64,000 nt of DNA. Source: Acinetobacter sp. SFB. Its GTDB lineage: Bacteria; Pseudomonadota; Gammaproteobacteria; Pseudomonadales; Moraxellaceae. Each line of letters opens with the position of its first letter. Within the stretch, counting starts at the first letter, position 1. This document shows positions 47,267 to 57,300 of this stretch, piece by piece. Both the position numbers and the translations under genes were made by a program. The stretch is from contig NZ_LSZH01000011.1 in NCBI RefSeq assembly GCF_001647545.1, positions 62,001 through 126,000 on the forward strand, given 5' to 3'. The notes below the pieces were generated by a model that worked only from the letters and a program-made list of their open reading frames with translations, made no database searches and was not told the origin of the DNA.

Positions 47267-48349
47267 TTAAATCTTTTCCAGTAATACACCGGATTCTACA
47301 TGGTGGGTATAGGGGAACTGGTCAAACATGGCAAATTTGGTCACTTTATGCGTGGTTGATAAGGTCTTTAAGTTATCTTCTAGAGTGTCAGGATTACATG
47401 AAATATAAATGATACGTTCGAAGCGTTGAATCAGTTTTAAGGTTTCATCATCAATACCTGCGCGCGGAGGATCAACAAATACCGTGTCAAAATCATAGCT
47501 GGATATATCAATCTCGGCTTCCTGCAGACGGCGGAATTCACGTTCACCATTATAGGCTTGGGTGAAATCTTCAGCAGATAGACGCGCAACCTGAATATTG
47601 TCAATCTGGTTCTGTTCAATATTCCACTGCGCCGCATAAACAGATGATTTAGCCAGTTCAGTGGCCAGTACGCGATTGAACTTGGTTGATAGTGGCAGGG
47701 TGAAGTTACCATTACCACAGTATAGTTCAAGTAAGTCTTTGTCCGACTGTTCTGCAGCATTACATGCCCATTCCAGCATCTTTTGGCATACTTGTGCATT
47801 GGGCTGGGTAAAGCTGCTTTCAATTTGCTTGTATTGATAGGTCCGATCGAATACTTGCAGTTTTTCAACCACAAACTCATCGCTTAATACCACTTTTTGA
47901 CCGCGGCTACGACCAATCAGTTTGATATTCAGTTTTTCAGCCAGTTGTTTGGCCAAGGTTTCCCATTCGGCATCCAGCGGGCAACGATAAATCATTGACA
48001 CCAGCATTTCGCCTTTTAAAGTCGTCAGAAAATGAACTTCAAATAGGCGTTTAGACAATACCGGATTGCTTTTCAGTTCTTGCAGCAAAATCGGCATCAA
48101 TTGATTAATGCTCTGATCTGCAATCGGGAATTCGTCAATGCGAATCACTTGTTTTTGGTTATCTTCACTGCGTTCAAACATCGCATAAAACATATCGTCG
48201 TCAGTATGCCAAATACGGAATTCTGCGCGCATACGGAAGTTTTGTTCAGGCGACGGAAATACGTCTAAAGAAGGAGGATTAAACTCGGCAAATTGAGCAG
48301 AAATACGTGCAATCTTGGCATCAAGTTGTAACTGATAAGCTGAAGTCAT
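47267..48349 (-). CDS. trmA: tRNA (uracil(54)-C5)-methyltransferase TrmA
   Basis: Makes ribothymidine at position 54 of tRNAs using SAM. The SAM-binding motif is [28 protein letters not shown] is motif IV. The catalytic cysteine is in [15 protein letters not shown], and the C-terminal [19 protein letters not shown] is diagnostic of TrmA. The 360 residues are close to E. coli TrmA. Single-gene unit. Confidence 0.97.
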   Translation of the reverse strand: MTSAYQLQLDAKIARISAQFAEFNPPSLDVFPSPEQNFRMRAEFRIWHTDDDMFYAMFERSEDNQKQVIRIDEFPIADQSINQLMPILLQELKSNPVLSKRLFEVHFLTTLKGEMLVSMIYRCPLDAEWETLAKQLAEKLNIKLIGRSRGQKVVLSDEFVVEKLQVFDRTYQYKQIESSFTQPNAQVCQKMLEWACNAAEQSDKDLLELYCGNGNFTLPLSTKFNRVLATELAKSSVYAAQWNIEQNQIDNIQVARLSAEDFTQAYNGEREFRRLQEAEIDISSYDFDTVFVDPPRAGIDDETLKLIQRFERIIYISCNPDTLEDNLKTLSTTHKVTKFAMFDQFPYTHHVESGVLLEKI

Positions 48350-48644
48350 ATGCAGTAAAAATCACGAACACATTGAAAACAGGGATGGTAACAAAGTTTG
48401 CATAAGATGACTAAACTTATTGCCCATTCTGCGGCAGAAATATCGTTTCAACCAAAATTTTGGCTAGATATAGAGAGTACTTATTAATGATGATGATTTT
48501 AAGCTTAAGGTATAAATTGATTTAAAAATCAGTAAATTAATAGATGGTTATGAAAAACAAGCCAAGTCAACCTGACCAAGGAACGGTCGACTTACTAAAG
48601 AGGAAAAACATGAGAGTTATAGAATTAAGCTTTTAAATTTAGCC
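48350..48644. other. Intergenic region between trmA promoter and putA terminator
   Basis: About 295 bases. The left part should hold the trmA promoter. The right part holds the putA terminator and an overlapping 30-codon plus-strand open frame that begins MVMKNKPSQPDQG, for which I see no proof of translation. Confidence 0.5.
48552..48593 (-). terminator. Probable terminator of putA
   Basis: On the minus strand AAGTCGACC pairs with GGTTGACTT (one G-U) over a 12-base loop, then GGCTTGTTTTT follows. Confidence 0.6.
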
Positions 48645-51600
48645 TTAAATTAAGGTCATCAGGCTGGTATTACCTCCTGCTGCAGCGGTATTGATACTGA
48701 TCGCGCGCTCAATCACCAATCGTTCTAAAGGAATATCATAATCGAGCGGCTGCAAATGCGTGATACCGATAATCGCACCTGGGCGAGAAGCAATCTGATG
48801 TTGCAACTTTTGCAGTTGGGCTTTGGTGGCGTGATGTAGTATTGCCTCAAAATCATCGGTTTCAATATGTTGAATAAAAATAAAACGATCTGCAATTTCT
48901 TTTGGCATGTTAGAAAGATATTTGAGCACAAAGGTATTTTTAGCCAGAACGACAGGCTGACTGCCGACTGCAAAAATTGCCGCCAATTGCTGAATCTGAT
49001 CCTGTTCCAGATCCGCTAAAGAAAGTACCCGTTTTCTGGGGAGTACGACATATTGATTACTTTCACCAGTGGGGCCTTGCAAGTCATAATGATGACCTGA
49101 GCAGAAAGCGGGGCACGGTGTAAGTTGATATTGAGGAAAGTTTTTCTCAGCCCAGCGATAAAACAGTTCATATAAAGGCTGATGCGCTGGTTGTGTTTCA
49201 AGAGATTGAGTTGCAAAAGGAGTTGCCAGTTTTTTAGCAGAGCAGTGTTGCATCAAACGGTACAGATAAATAGGACCGCCCGCTTTAGGACCTGTACCGG
49301 ATAAACCTTCACCGCCAAAGGGCTGAACGCCGACCACAGCCCCGACAATATTGCGATTGATGTATAAGTTGCCGACTTCTGCATGTGCAATCACGGTTTG
49401 AATGGTTTCATCAATACGGGTATGCAGCCCCATGGTGAGGCCATAACCTTTGGCATTAATCTGTTCAATGAGCTGTTCCAGCTGCCCGTATTTATAGCGA
49501 ATCACATGCAACACAGGACCAAACACTTCACGCTGCAAATCGTCCAGATTTGGTAATTCAATCAGCGTCGGGGGAATAAAAGTGCCTTCGGTTAAAGCTT
49601 GATCCTGTGCAGGATTTAACATGAACTGATGAACGGGATGACCTTTGCTGCGCATCTGATCAATATGCTTTTGAATATTGCTTTGCGCTTCTATATCAAT
49701 CACAGGGCCGATATCGGTTTTTAACAGGAACGGATTACCAACATACAGTTGTTGCATGGCGCCTTTCAGCATATTAATGACGCTATCTGCATTATCTTCT
49801 TGTACACAGAGCACACGTAAGGCAGAACAACGTTGGCCGGCACTGTCATAAGCCGAACTTAGCACATCTAGAATCACTTGTTCGGTTAGTGCGGATGAAT
49901 CGACAATCATGGCATTTTGACCACCCGTTTCCGCAATCAGTGGAATGGGCTGACCAGATTGACTCAGTCTGTGCGCAAGGGTCTTGTGTAAAATTTTGGC
50001 CACATCGGTTGAACCGGTAAACATGATCCCCTGAATACGCGTATCCCCACTTAATTGCGCACCGACGGTTTCACCGTGGCCGGGAAGCAGTTGCAAAACA
50101 TCTTGAGGAATACCTGCTTGCCAAAAGATTTGAATCGCTTGCGTGGCAATCAGCGGTGTCTGTTCAGCCGGTTTTGCAAGTACGGTATTTCCGGCGACCA
50201 GTGCTGCTGCAATCTGTCCGGTGAAAATAGCCAATGGGAAATTCCATGGACTGATACATAACATGGGGCCGAGTGGTTGAATCAATGTATTTTGATCCAG
50301 ATCGATCATTTGCGCAGCGTAATAACGCAGGAAGTCGATGGCCTCACGAACTTCTGCAATGGCATTGGCATAGGTTTTACCGCTTTCACGGCACAGTAAA
50401 ATCATCAATTCCTGCAAACGCGATTGCATGATGTCTGCAGCGCGTTGCAAACAAGCGGCACGTATATTTTTCGGCGTATTTGTCCATTCAGCTTGAGTAT
50501 TGACTGCATTATCCAATGCCAGATTGACTTGTATAGCAGTTGCTTCTTGTACATGGCCGACAACATCGGAGTGATTGGCAGGATTTAAAATGGTAATGAG
50601 TTCCGAATTATCATCAGTCAGACTATCTTCGCTCCTGAGGTTTTTACCCAAAGCCTGAGCTTGCCATTGTTGCTGACTGAAATCTTGTGCAGTTTGATTC
50701 AGCGACATTAACTCCTGATCATTGGCTAAATCCAGACCGGTCGAGTTTGAGCGAGTATCGCCGTATAAATCAGGTGCGAGGGGAATCGCGGGATGCTTTT
50801 GCCCAATCTGTGATTCTTTGGTAACATTTTTCAAAATTACTGAGTGTGGATTTTCAATCAGATCTTCAATTATTAAGGATTTATCTGCAATACGGTTCAC
50901 GAAAGAGGTATTGGCGCCATTTTCCAGTAAACGTCGTACCAGATACGCCAGTAACGTTTCATGATTGCCGACCGGTGCGTAAATACGACAAGGCACGCCC
51001 AGTTTGTTATCCATTTTATCGCCCACCACTTGCTCATATAGGGGTTCGCCCATGCCATGCAGACACTGGAATTCATACTGACCGCTGTAATATTGGTGTG
51101 GATTGGCCAGATGGTAAATCGTGGCCAGCGTTTGGGCATTGTGCGTCGCAAACTGCGGATAAATCTGCTGTGGGGCAGCCAGGAGTTTTTTGGCACAGGC
51201 AATATAGGATAAATCAGTATGTACTTTACGGGTAAATACCGGATAGTCGCTCATGCCATCAATCTGGGCTTTCTTGATTTCACTATCCCAGTAAGCACCT
51301 TTGACCAGACGAATCATCAAGCGTTTTTGACTGCGTTTTGCTAAATCCACTATGTAATCAACGACATTGAAACAGCGTTTTTGATAGGCCTGAATCACAA
51401 AGCCGATCCCTTTCCAGTCGGCAAGACTAGGCTCAAAACACAGACGCTCTAATAGTGCTAAAGAAATTTCCAGACGTTCAGATTCTTCTGCATCAATGTT
51501 TAGACCGATATTGTAGCGTTTCGCCAGTTCTGCCAATTGCAGTACTTTTGGATACAGCTCCTCATGCACACGCTCAACCTGTGCACGTTGATAGCGCGGA

Positions 51601-52415
51601 TGCAGGGCAGACAGCTTGATCGAAATGCCAGGGCCGTCATAAACATCTTTGTCTGGTGAAGCTTGACCGATGGCATGAATTGCATGGCTATAATCTTGAT
51701 AATAACGTTCAGCATCATGTTCTGTGAGTGCCGCTTCACCGAGCATGTCATAGGAATATCGGAAACCTTTGTCTTCTAGAGGTTCAGCATGTTCTAGAGC
51801 TTCTTGAATGGTTTCACCAGTAACGAACTGTTCACCCATCATCCGCATTGCTACATCTACCGCTTTACGGATAATAGCGCGACCGCTACGTGCTAACAGC
51901 CCGGTCAGTACGCTGGATAAACTTTTTTGTTTTGGCGTTTTCATCAGTTTTCCTGTCAGCATCAGACCCCAAGCCGCAGCGTTGACAAATATCAAGCTAC
52001 TTTGTCCGACATGTTCTTTCCAGTTGCCCTGATTGATTTTGTCGCGAATCAACAGGTCACGGGTGGCGCTGTCCGGAATACGAAGCAAGGCTTCTGCCAG
52101 ACACATCAGGGCTATGCCTTCTTGAGAAGATAATGAAAATTCTTGCAATAAACCCTGAACGATCCCCGCTTTACCATTCGAGCTTTTACGTTCACGCAAT
52201 GTATGGGTCAGGTTAAATGCAAGATCATAAATACGCTGATTCAGTTGTTCAGAAATCTGGCTATGTTCAAGCAGATTTTCAACACACTCGGGTTCAGCAC
52301 GGCGCCAGGCAGTATTAACCTCAACTGCATAATTATTCTTTTCTTTGAACTCAGTAATATATTCAAAGTGAGGTTTCGCCGGATTGATGCGGGTTTCTGT
52401 ATCCATCATATTCAT
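48645..52415 (-). CDS. putA: Bifunctional proline dehydrogenase / L-glutamate gamma-semialdehyde dehydrogenase PutA
   Basis: Oxidises proline to glutamate in two steps at the inner membrane face. The PRODH barrel lies about residues 170-480 (DGPGISIKLSALHPRYQRA, GLNIDAEESERLEISLALLE, RLMIRLVKGAYWDSEIKKAQ). The aldehyde dehydrogenase follows (about 560-1030), with ISPWNFPLAIFTGQ, IAETGGQNAMIVDSSA and the catalytic Cys in DSAGQRCSALRV. The C-terminal domain is present. The 1256 residues are shorter than E. coli PutA, and the N-terminal ribbon-helix-helix DNA-binding domain is absent. Control probably falls to the divergent Lrp-type gene. Confidence 0.96.
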   Translation of the reverse strand: MNMMDTETRINPAKPHFEYITEFKEKNNYAVEVNTAWRRAEPECVENLLEHSQISEQLNQRIYDLAFNLTHTLRERKSSNGKAGIVQGLLQEFSLSSQEGIALMCLAEALLRIPDSATRDLLIRDKINQGNWKEHVGQSSLIFVNAAAWGLMLTGKLMKTPKQKSLSSVLTGLLARSGRAIIRKAVDVAMRMMGEQFVTGETIQEALEHAEPLEDKGFRYSYDMLGEAALTEHDAERYYQDYSHAIHAIGQASPDKDVYDGPGISIKLSALHPRYQRAQVERVHEELYPKVLQLAELAKRYNIGLNIDAEESERLEISLALLERLCFEPSLADWKGIGFVIQAYQKRCFNVVDYIVDLAKRSQKRLMIRLVKGAYWDSEIKKAQIDGMSDYPVFTRKVHTDLSYIACAKKLLAAPQQIYPQFATHNAQTLATIYHLANPHQYYSGQYEFQCLHGMGEPLYEQVVGDKMDNKLGVPCRIYAPVGNHETLLAYLVRRLLENGANTSFVNRIADKSLIIEDLIENPHSVILKNVTKESQIGQKHPAIPLAPDLYGDTRSNSTGLDLANDQELMSLNQTAQDFSQQQWQAQALGKNLRSEDSLTDDNSELITILNPANHSDVVGHVQEATAIQVNLALDNAVNTQAEWTNTPKNIRAACLQRAADIMQSRLQELMILLCRESGKTYANAIAEVREAIDFLRYYAAQMIDLDQNTLIQPLGPMLCISPWNFPLAIFTGQIAAALVAGNTVLAKPAEQTPLIATQAIQIFWQAGIPQDVLQLLPGHGETVGAQLSGDTRIQGIMFTGSTDVAKILHKTLAHRLSQSGQPIPLIAETGGQNAMIVDSSALTEQVILDVLSSAYDSAGQRCSALRVLCVQEDNADSVINMLKGAMQQLYVGNPFLLKTDIGPVIDIEAQSNIQKHIDQMRSKGHPVHQFMLNPAQDQALTEGTFIPPTLIELPNLDDLQREVFGPVLHVIRYKYGQLEQLIEQINAKGYGLTMGLHTRIDETIQTVIAHAEVGNLYINRNIVGAVVGVQPFGGEGLSGTGPKAGGPIYLYRLMQHCSAKKLATPFATQSLETQPAHQPLYELFYRWAEKNFPQYQLTPCPAFCSGHHYDLQGPTGESNQYVVLPRKRVLSLADLEQDQIQQLAAIFAVGSQPVVLAKNTFVLKYLSNMPKEIADRFIFIQHIETDDFEAILHHATKAQLQKLQHQIASRPGAIIGITHLQPLDYDIPLERLVIERAISINTAAAGGNTSLMTLI

Positions 52416-52533
52416 GCCAACGTCCTGTGACTGCCAATTTTTTGTTGAGTCAAATACCGTATATAATTTATGATTACAGAAAGGATGCCGAATAACTCAC
52501 TATAATTTTTATTTATTTTAGAGAATAATTCAG
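52416..52533. promoter_or_regulatory. Divergent putA / Lrp-regulator promoter region
   Basis: 118 bases between divergent starts, AT-rich and with several ATAATTTAT-like tracts that could form -10 elements and Lrp-type binding sites. No single operator can be named. Confidence 0.4.
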
Positions 52534-53025
52534 ATGACGAGCCCGATTTTCACATTAGACAGAACGGATATTAAAATTTTAGATATTCTGCAAAATGATG
52601 GACGGATTTCAAATATCAAACTGGCTGACGCAGTGAATTTGTCAGCCACTGCAGCACTGGCACGGGTGCAGAAATTAGCCAAAGACGGTTTTATTTTGGG
52701 CTATGAAGCCAAGCTGAACCCTGACATGCTAAATGCCAGTTTTGTAGTTTTTGTGGAAATTTTACTGGATAAAACCACACGCAATGTATTGGAAGAATTT
52801 TCCGATGCGATCATGCAATATCCTGAAATTGTAGAATGCCATATGATCAGTGGCAGTTTCGATTTTGTGGTGAAAATTCGCTGTGCCAATATGGAAGAGT
52901 TCCGCAGAATTTCAGGACAGGTGCTCTGGCAATTGCCGGGGGTAAAAGAAACACGAAGCTATCCGGTAATGGAAGTGATTAAAGAAAGCTCGAAAATTCA
53001 TCTTAAAAATAAAGGACAAAAATAG
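52534..53025 (+). CDS. Lrp/AsnC-family transcriptional regulator, probable putA activator
   Basis: 163 residues: an N-terminal HTH (LDRTDIKILDILQNDGRISN, then KLADAVNLSATAALARVQKL) and a C-terminal RAM ligand domain (IVECHMISGSFDFVVKIRC, VKETRSYPVMEVIKES). It is divergent from putA, the arrangement of PutR/BkdR-type regulators that sense proline or other amino acids and activate putA in bacteria whose PutA has no DNA-binding domain. The role is inferred from this context. Confidence 0.88.
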   Translation: MTSPIFTLDRTDIKILDILQNDGRISNIKLADAVNLSATAALARVQKLAKDGFILGYEAKLNPDMLNASFVVFVEILLDKTTRNVLEEFSDAIMQYPEIVECHMISGSFDFVVKIRCANMEEFRRISGQVLWQLPGVKETRSYPVMEVIKESSKIHLKNKGQK

Positions 53026-53121
53026 AAGCAATAAAAAGGAGCTTAGGCCCTTTGTCTTCCAGTAAAATTCAAGTAAAAATCAGCTGGGTTTTAGTAGGGA
53101 TTTTTAGCTTAGGCAGGTATT

Positions 53122-53514
53122 TCATTTTTTAACGCTGTCATTTCCTTTTATACAAATCATATACCTGTTCAAAACCTTGCAATACTTCCTGAGAAGGCAT
53201 TTTTCAAGCAAGCTCACTACAACAATGCTCGCAAATGAAAGAATGAAGCCCGGAATAATTTCATACAGTTCCGTACTGGCCAGGATCTTTTTCCATAAAA
53301 TGATTGTCACAGCCCCAATAATAATACCCGCAATCACGCCATTTAAAGTCTTACGTTTCCAGAACAAAGACAAGATAATCAAGGGGTCGAAAGCAGCACC
53401 GAAACCAGTCCATGCATAAGCCACCAAAGCTAAAACTTTACTGCCCGGGTTGTCAGTAAGTGCATTGGCAAGAACCGCAATTAATGAATCGATTGAATGG
53501 CTGACACAAGCCAT
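53122..53514 (-). pseudogene. putP: 3' remnant of sodium/proline symporter gene putP
   Basis: About 125 codons that match only the C terminus of PutP: LANALTDNPGSKVLALVAYA, then WTGFGAAFDPLIILSLFWKR, TLNGVIAGIIIGAVTIILWK and YEIIPGFILSFASIVVVSLL. The remaining roughly 370 N-terminal residues and the promoter are missing. Homology stops near the apparent start (MACVSHS), where a fragment of an aspartase gene begins on the other strand. It is not expected to make a working transporter, as only about three membrane helices are left. Confidence 0.85.
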
Positions 53515-53519
53515 TTCGA

Positions 53520-53765
53520 GTTTGGATTACAAAATGTATTCAGGGCATTCAAGCCAATGAGCAGGTGTGTTATGATGCAGTAATGCGAAGTGTAGCTATT
53601 GTGACTTTACTCGATCCAATTTTAGGACATGTCAAATGTGATGAAATTGGCAAGCCATGTATTGCGTAAAACAAAATCATTCAACAGATTGTATTGGAGC
53701 AGGCATTACTGACCCAAGAACAGTGAGATGAAATTTTACCTTTAGTCATCTGGTTTCAGAAGTGA
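53520..53765 (+). pseudogene. aspA: 3' remnant of an aspartate ammonia-lyase (aspartase/fumarase superfamily) gene
   Basis: Reading the frame through stops gives KCIQGIQANEQVCYDAVMRS, VAIVTLLDPILGHVKCDEIG, a TAA, then NKIIQQIVLEQALLTQEQ, a TGA, and DEILPL. This follows the AspA C terminus (KCIEGI-ANEEVC, SIGIVTALNP-IGY, VLEKGLLTEEELDEIL) closely. About 390 N-terminal residues are lost and two internal stops have arisen. AspA makes fumarate and ammonia from aspartate. Fumarase C is less likely from the KCI-GI-ANE wording. Confidence 0.75.
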
Positions 53766-53843
53766 TTGCACAACTTTTATGAAAAATAATGCTGAATATA
53801 AAGCAGCGCAGGTTTAAAATAGTTAGGATTTTTAATCATTGTA

Positions 53844-54221
53844 ATGCTTATGTTGAATAAACTCGCTGGACTATTTACAGGTTCAAGACTGTTTAAAAGT
53901 TCCAAGCCATCTGCTGAACAACTTTTTCTAGAAGAAAATAATATCCTGTTCCATCCAGAACAGGGCTATATCGTCGATGGTGTTGTGGTTAATGAACTGT
54001 CAGAACGGCTGTCGTATTTCTCCAATCGAAAATTAGCCCAGTTTGACGATTTAAAAGCCTTATATTTCGCTGCCATGATTATCAATGAAAAAATTGATCT
54101 GGAAATTGCCAGTCAACGCTTCGTGGCGCGTTTAGGCAACACCGAAGAAAACCTGTTGCAGTTAAAGCAAATCATTCAAAAGCTGAATGACTATTACCGC
54201 AATTTCTTACGCGAAAAATGA
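53844..54221 (+). CDS. Conserved protein of unknown function
   Basis: A 125-residue soluble protein, rich in charged helices: LFLEENNILFHPEQGYIVDG, VVNELSERLSYFSNRKLAQF and LLQLKQIIQKLNDYYRNFLR. No signal peptide. I do not recognise the family. ATG codons at the first and third positions are both possible starts, and no strong Shine-Dalgarno sequence is seen. Codon use agrees with neighbouring genes. Confidence 0.65.
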   Translation: MLMLNKLAGLFTGSRLFKSSKPSAEQLFLEENNILFHPEQGYIVDGVVVNELSERLSYFSNRKLAQFDDLKALYFAAMIINEKIDLEIASQRFVARLGNTEENLLQLKQIIQKLNDYYRNFLREK

Positions 54222-54313
54222 TTGGGAAATAGGCATTGAAGACATGCTATCTCAAAGGATTTAGATAGAAAAAGGACTTGCATATAAAAATAACTCAACC
54301 GAGAAAAAACCCA

Positions 54314-54325
54314 TGCTAATATACT
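54314..54325 (+). promoter_or_regulatory. Extended -10 promoter element upstream of mfd
   Basis: TGCTAATAT forms an extended -10 (TG-N-TAATAT), with TATACT overlapping it; no good -35 is present. Transcription from here would begin around 54329-54332, which argues for the later mfd start codon. Confidence 0.4.
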
Positions 54326-54356
54326 GCTCATGTCATTTAGACCAAAAGCTATATAC

Positions 54357-57300
54357 ATGTTCCAACAAGAAATTTCCCAATTAAATCTGCAGCAATTAAA
54401 AGCAGGTGAAAAACGCTGGGTCGGTAATTTACAAGGCTCATCTGCAGCTTTACTGTTTAAAGAAATTGCCGCGCAAAATAAGCAATTGTTCATTATTGTT
54501 GCCAAAAATAATCAGCACCTGGGTCAGTTGGAAAGTGAATTAGAGTTTTATGGCATAAAACCGACCATTTTCCCGGATTGGGAAATTTTGCCTTATGACC
54601 GTTTATCTCCGCATCAGGATATCGTATCAGAGCGTCTTTCCATTTTATCGAATATGCCAAAGCAGGGCGTATTGCTTCTATCTGCCTCTACGCTTGTACA
54701 ACGAGTTGCGCCAACCTCTTGGGTGTTGGGTGAGCATTTTGATATTAAAGTGGGTCAAAAGTTTGAACTGGAACAACAAAAACTGCGCTTGATTCAAGCG
54801 GGTTATCATCTGGTGGATACCGTTTATGATCATGGGGAATTTGCGGTACGTGGCAGCATTATGGACATTTATGCATCCGGGCAAAATTCGCCGATCCGCA
54901 TTGATTTGTTTGACGATGAAATTGAAAGCTTAAAGTTCTTTGATCCTGAAACGCAAAGAACTACGCAAAATTTACAACAGTTTTCGGTATTGCCTGCCAA
55001 AGAATTTCCCCTTAAAGAAGGGCGTGCGACTTTCCGTGACCGTTATGCAGAAAGTTTTCCGAATGCAAATCCGAAGAAAAATCCAGTTTATCAGGATGTC
55101 CTGGAAGGCATTGCTTCTCCAGGCTTGGAATTTTATTTTCCTTTATTCTTTAACAAAGAAGCGATGCAAACCCAAAGCACTCTGATGGCGTACTTACCAA
55201 GGAATGGCATTGTCATTACAGACAAGCATATTGATGAAAGTTTAACCAGTTTTTGGAAAGATGTGGTTCGACGCTATGAAGACCGTCGCCATAATGTTGA
55301 TCATCCTATTTTGCCGCCAGAAGAAATATTCCTGCAACCGAATCAGGTTTTGGAACAACTGAATCACTTTGCCAGAATCATTGCATCTTCAGAAGAGTTT
55401 GTAGATAAAACCGGGGTACTTAATCTTAATACCGAATTGCCGCCACGTTTACCGGTCGATCCGAAACAGGAAAAGCCTTTCTCGGCGGTTAAAAAATATA
55501 TTGATGCTGCCAATCATCCGGTACTTTTAGTTGCTGAAAGTGCAGGTCGCCGTGAAACCTTAAAAGATGCTCTGCGGGCAGCTTTGGGTGATATTCCTAA
55601 TGTAGAAAATTTTGCAGAGTTTAGAAAATCACTTCATGCTATCGCCATTACCAGTGCGCCACTTGATCGTGGTTTGGTAATTCCTGATCACCTTACCGTG
55701 ATTTCTGAAAATCAGCTCTATGAACATCGGGTAGTCCAGCGCCGTCGTAAACGCCAGCAAGAAGTTTCGGAAGAGTTTTTAATCCGCAGTTTAACGGAGC
55801 TGAGTATTGGTGCACCGGTGGTGCATATCGATTATGGCGTGGGGCGTTATGCGGGTTTGGTCAAGTTAAGTATTGATGAGCAAGATCATGAATTTTTACA
55901 GCTGGATTATGCCGATGCTGCCAAAGTATATGTTCCAGTCACTAACTTACATTTAATCAGCCGTTATAGTGGCGGTGATCCCGATTTAGCGCCATTACAT
56001 AAATTAGGGACCGATGCCTGGAACAAGGCAAAACGTAAGGCTTTGGAACAGATTCATGATGTCGCCGCTGAACTGTTGCATATTCAGGCGCGTCGTCAGG
56101 CAAAACCTGGGTTTAGTTTTGAACTTGAGCAAAGCCCGTATATGCAATTTGCCAGTGGCTTTGCTTATGAGGAAACTCTAGATCAAGCCAATGCAATTGA
56201 AGCAACCCTGCATGATATGCAACTGGCCAAACCGATGGATCGTCTGGTCTGTGGTGATGTTGGTTTCGGTAAGACCGAAGTCGCGATGCGAGCCGCATTT
56301 TTAGCGGTGCAAAACAATAAACAAGTCGCTGTTTTAGTGCCGACGACCTTGTTGGCGCAGCAGCATTATGAATCCTTTAGAGACCGTTTTGCCGATTGGC
56401 CGATTCAGATTGAAGTAATGTCCCGTTTTGGTTCTAATAAAACGCATGTTAAAACGGCTGAAGATTTGGCCAATGGTAAAGTAGATATTGTGATTGGAAC
56501 ACATAAAATCTTGCAGGAAAGTATCCAGTTTAAAAACTTGGGCTTGATGATTGTCGATGAAGAGCATCGCTTTGGGGTCCGCGATAAAGAACGCATTAAA
56601 GCCATGCGCGCCGATGTCGATATGCTAACCCTGACTGCGACACCAATTCCGCGTACCTTAAATATGGCCTTTAGCGGTATGCGTGATTTATCTATTATTG
56701 CCACGCCACCAGCACGCCGTTTAGCAGTCAAAACCTTTGTGCAAGAACACACCACTGAATCGATTAAAGAAGCGATTCTGCGTGAATTACTTCGTGGTGG
56801 TCAGGTTTATTTTTTACATAATGAAGTCGATAGCATTGAACGCGCAGCACAAAGTATTCGTGAATTGGTGCCTGAGGCACGAGTGGCGGTTGCGCACGGT
56901 CAAATGCGTGAGCGTGAACTGGAGCAGGTGATGCAGCAGTTCTATCATAAAGAATACAATGTCTTGGTGTGCTCAACGATTATTGAAACGGGTATTGATG
57001 TTCCAAATGCCAACACCATTTTGATTGAACGTGCAGACAAGTTGGGTCTCGCGCAGTTACATCAATTGCGAGGACGTGTCGGGCGTTCGCACCATCAAGC
57101 CTATGCCTATTTATTGGTACCTTCAATTAAAGGCTTGAAAGGTGATGCAGAAAAACGTCTGGATGCCATCCAGCGTGCATCGAATTTAGGTGCAGGTTTT
57201 ATGCTTGCCACGGAGGACTTAGAAATTCGTGGTGCAGGTGAATTACTCGGTGAACAACAAAGTGGTTCAATGCATGCGATCGGTTATAGCCTGTATATGG

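Noticed and set aside
47437..47880. 147-codon frame inside trmA on the same strand
   Set aside because: It is out of frame with the well-conserved trmA and has no recognisable domain.
53122..53514. Minus-strand 130-codon frame as an intact small membrane protein
   Set aside because: The sequence matches only the C-terminal quarter of PutP and begins inside a former membrane helix, so it is a remnant.
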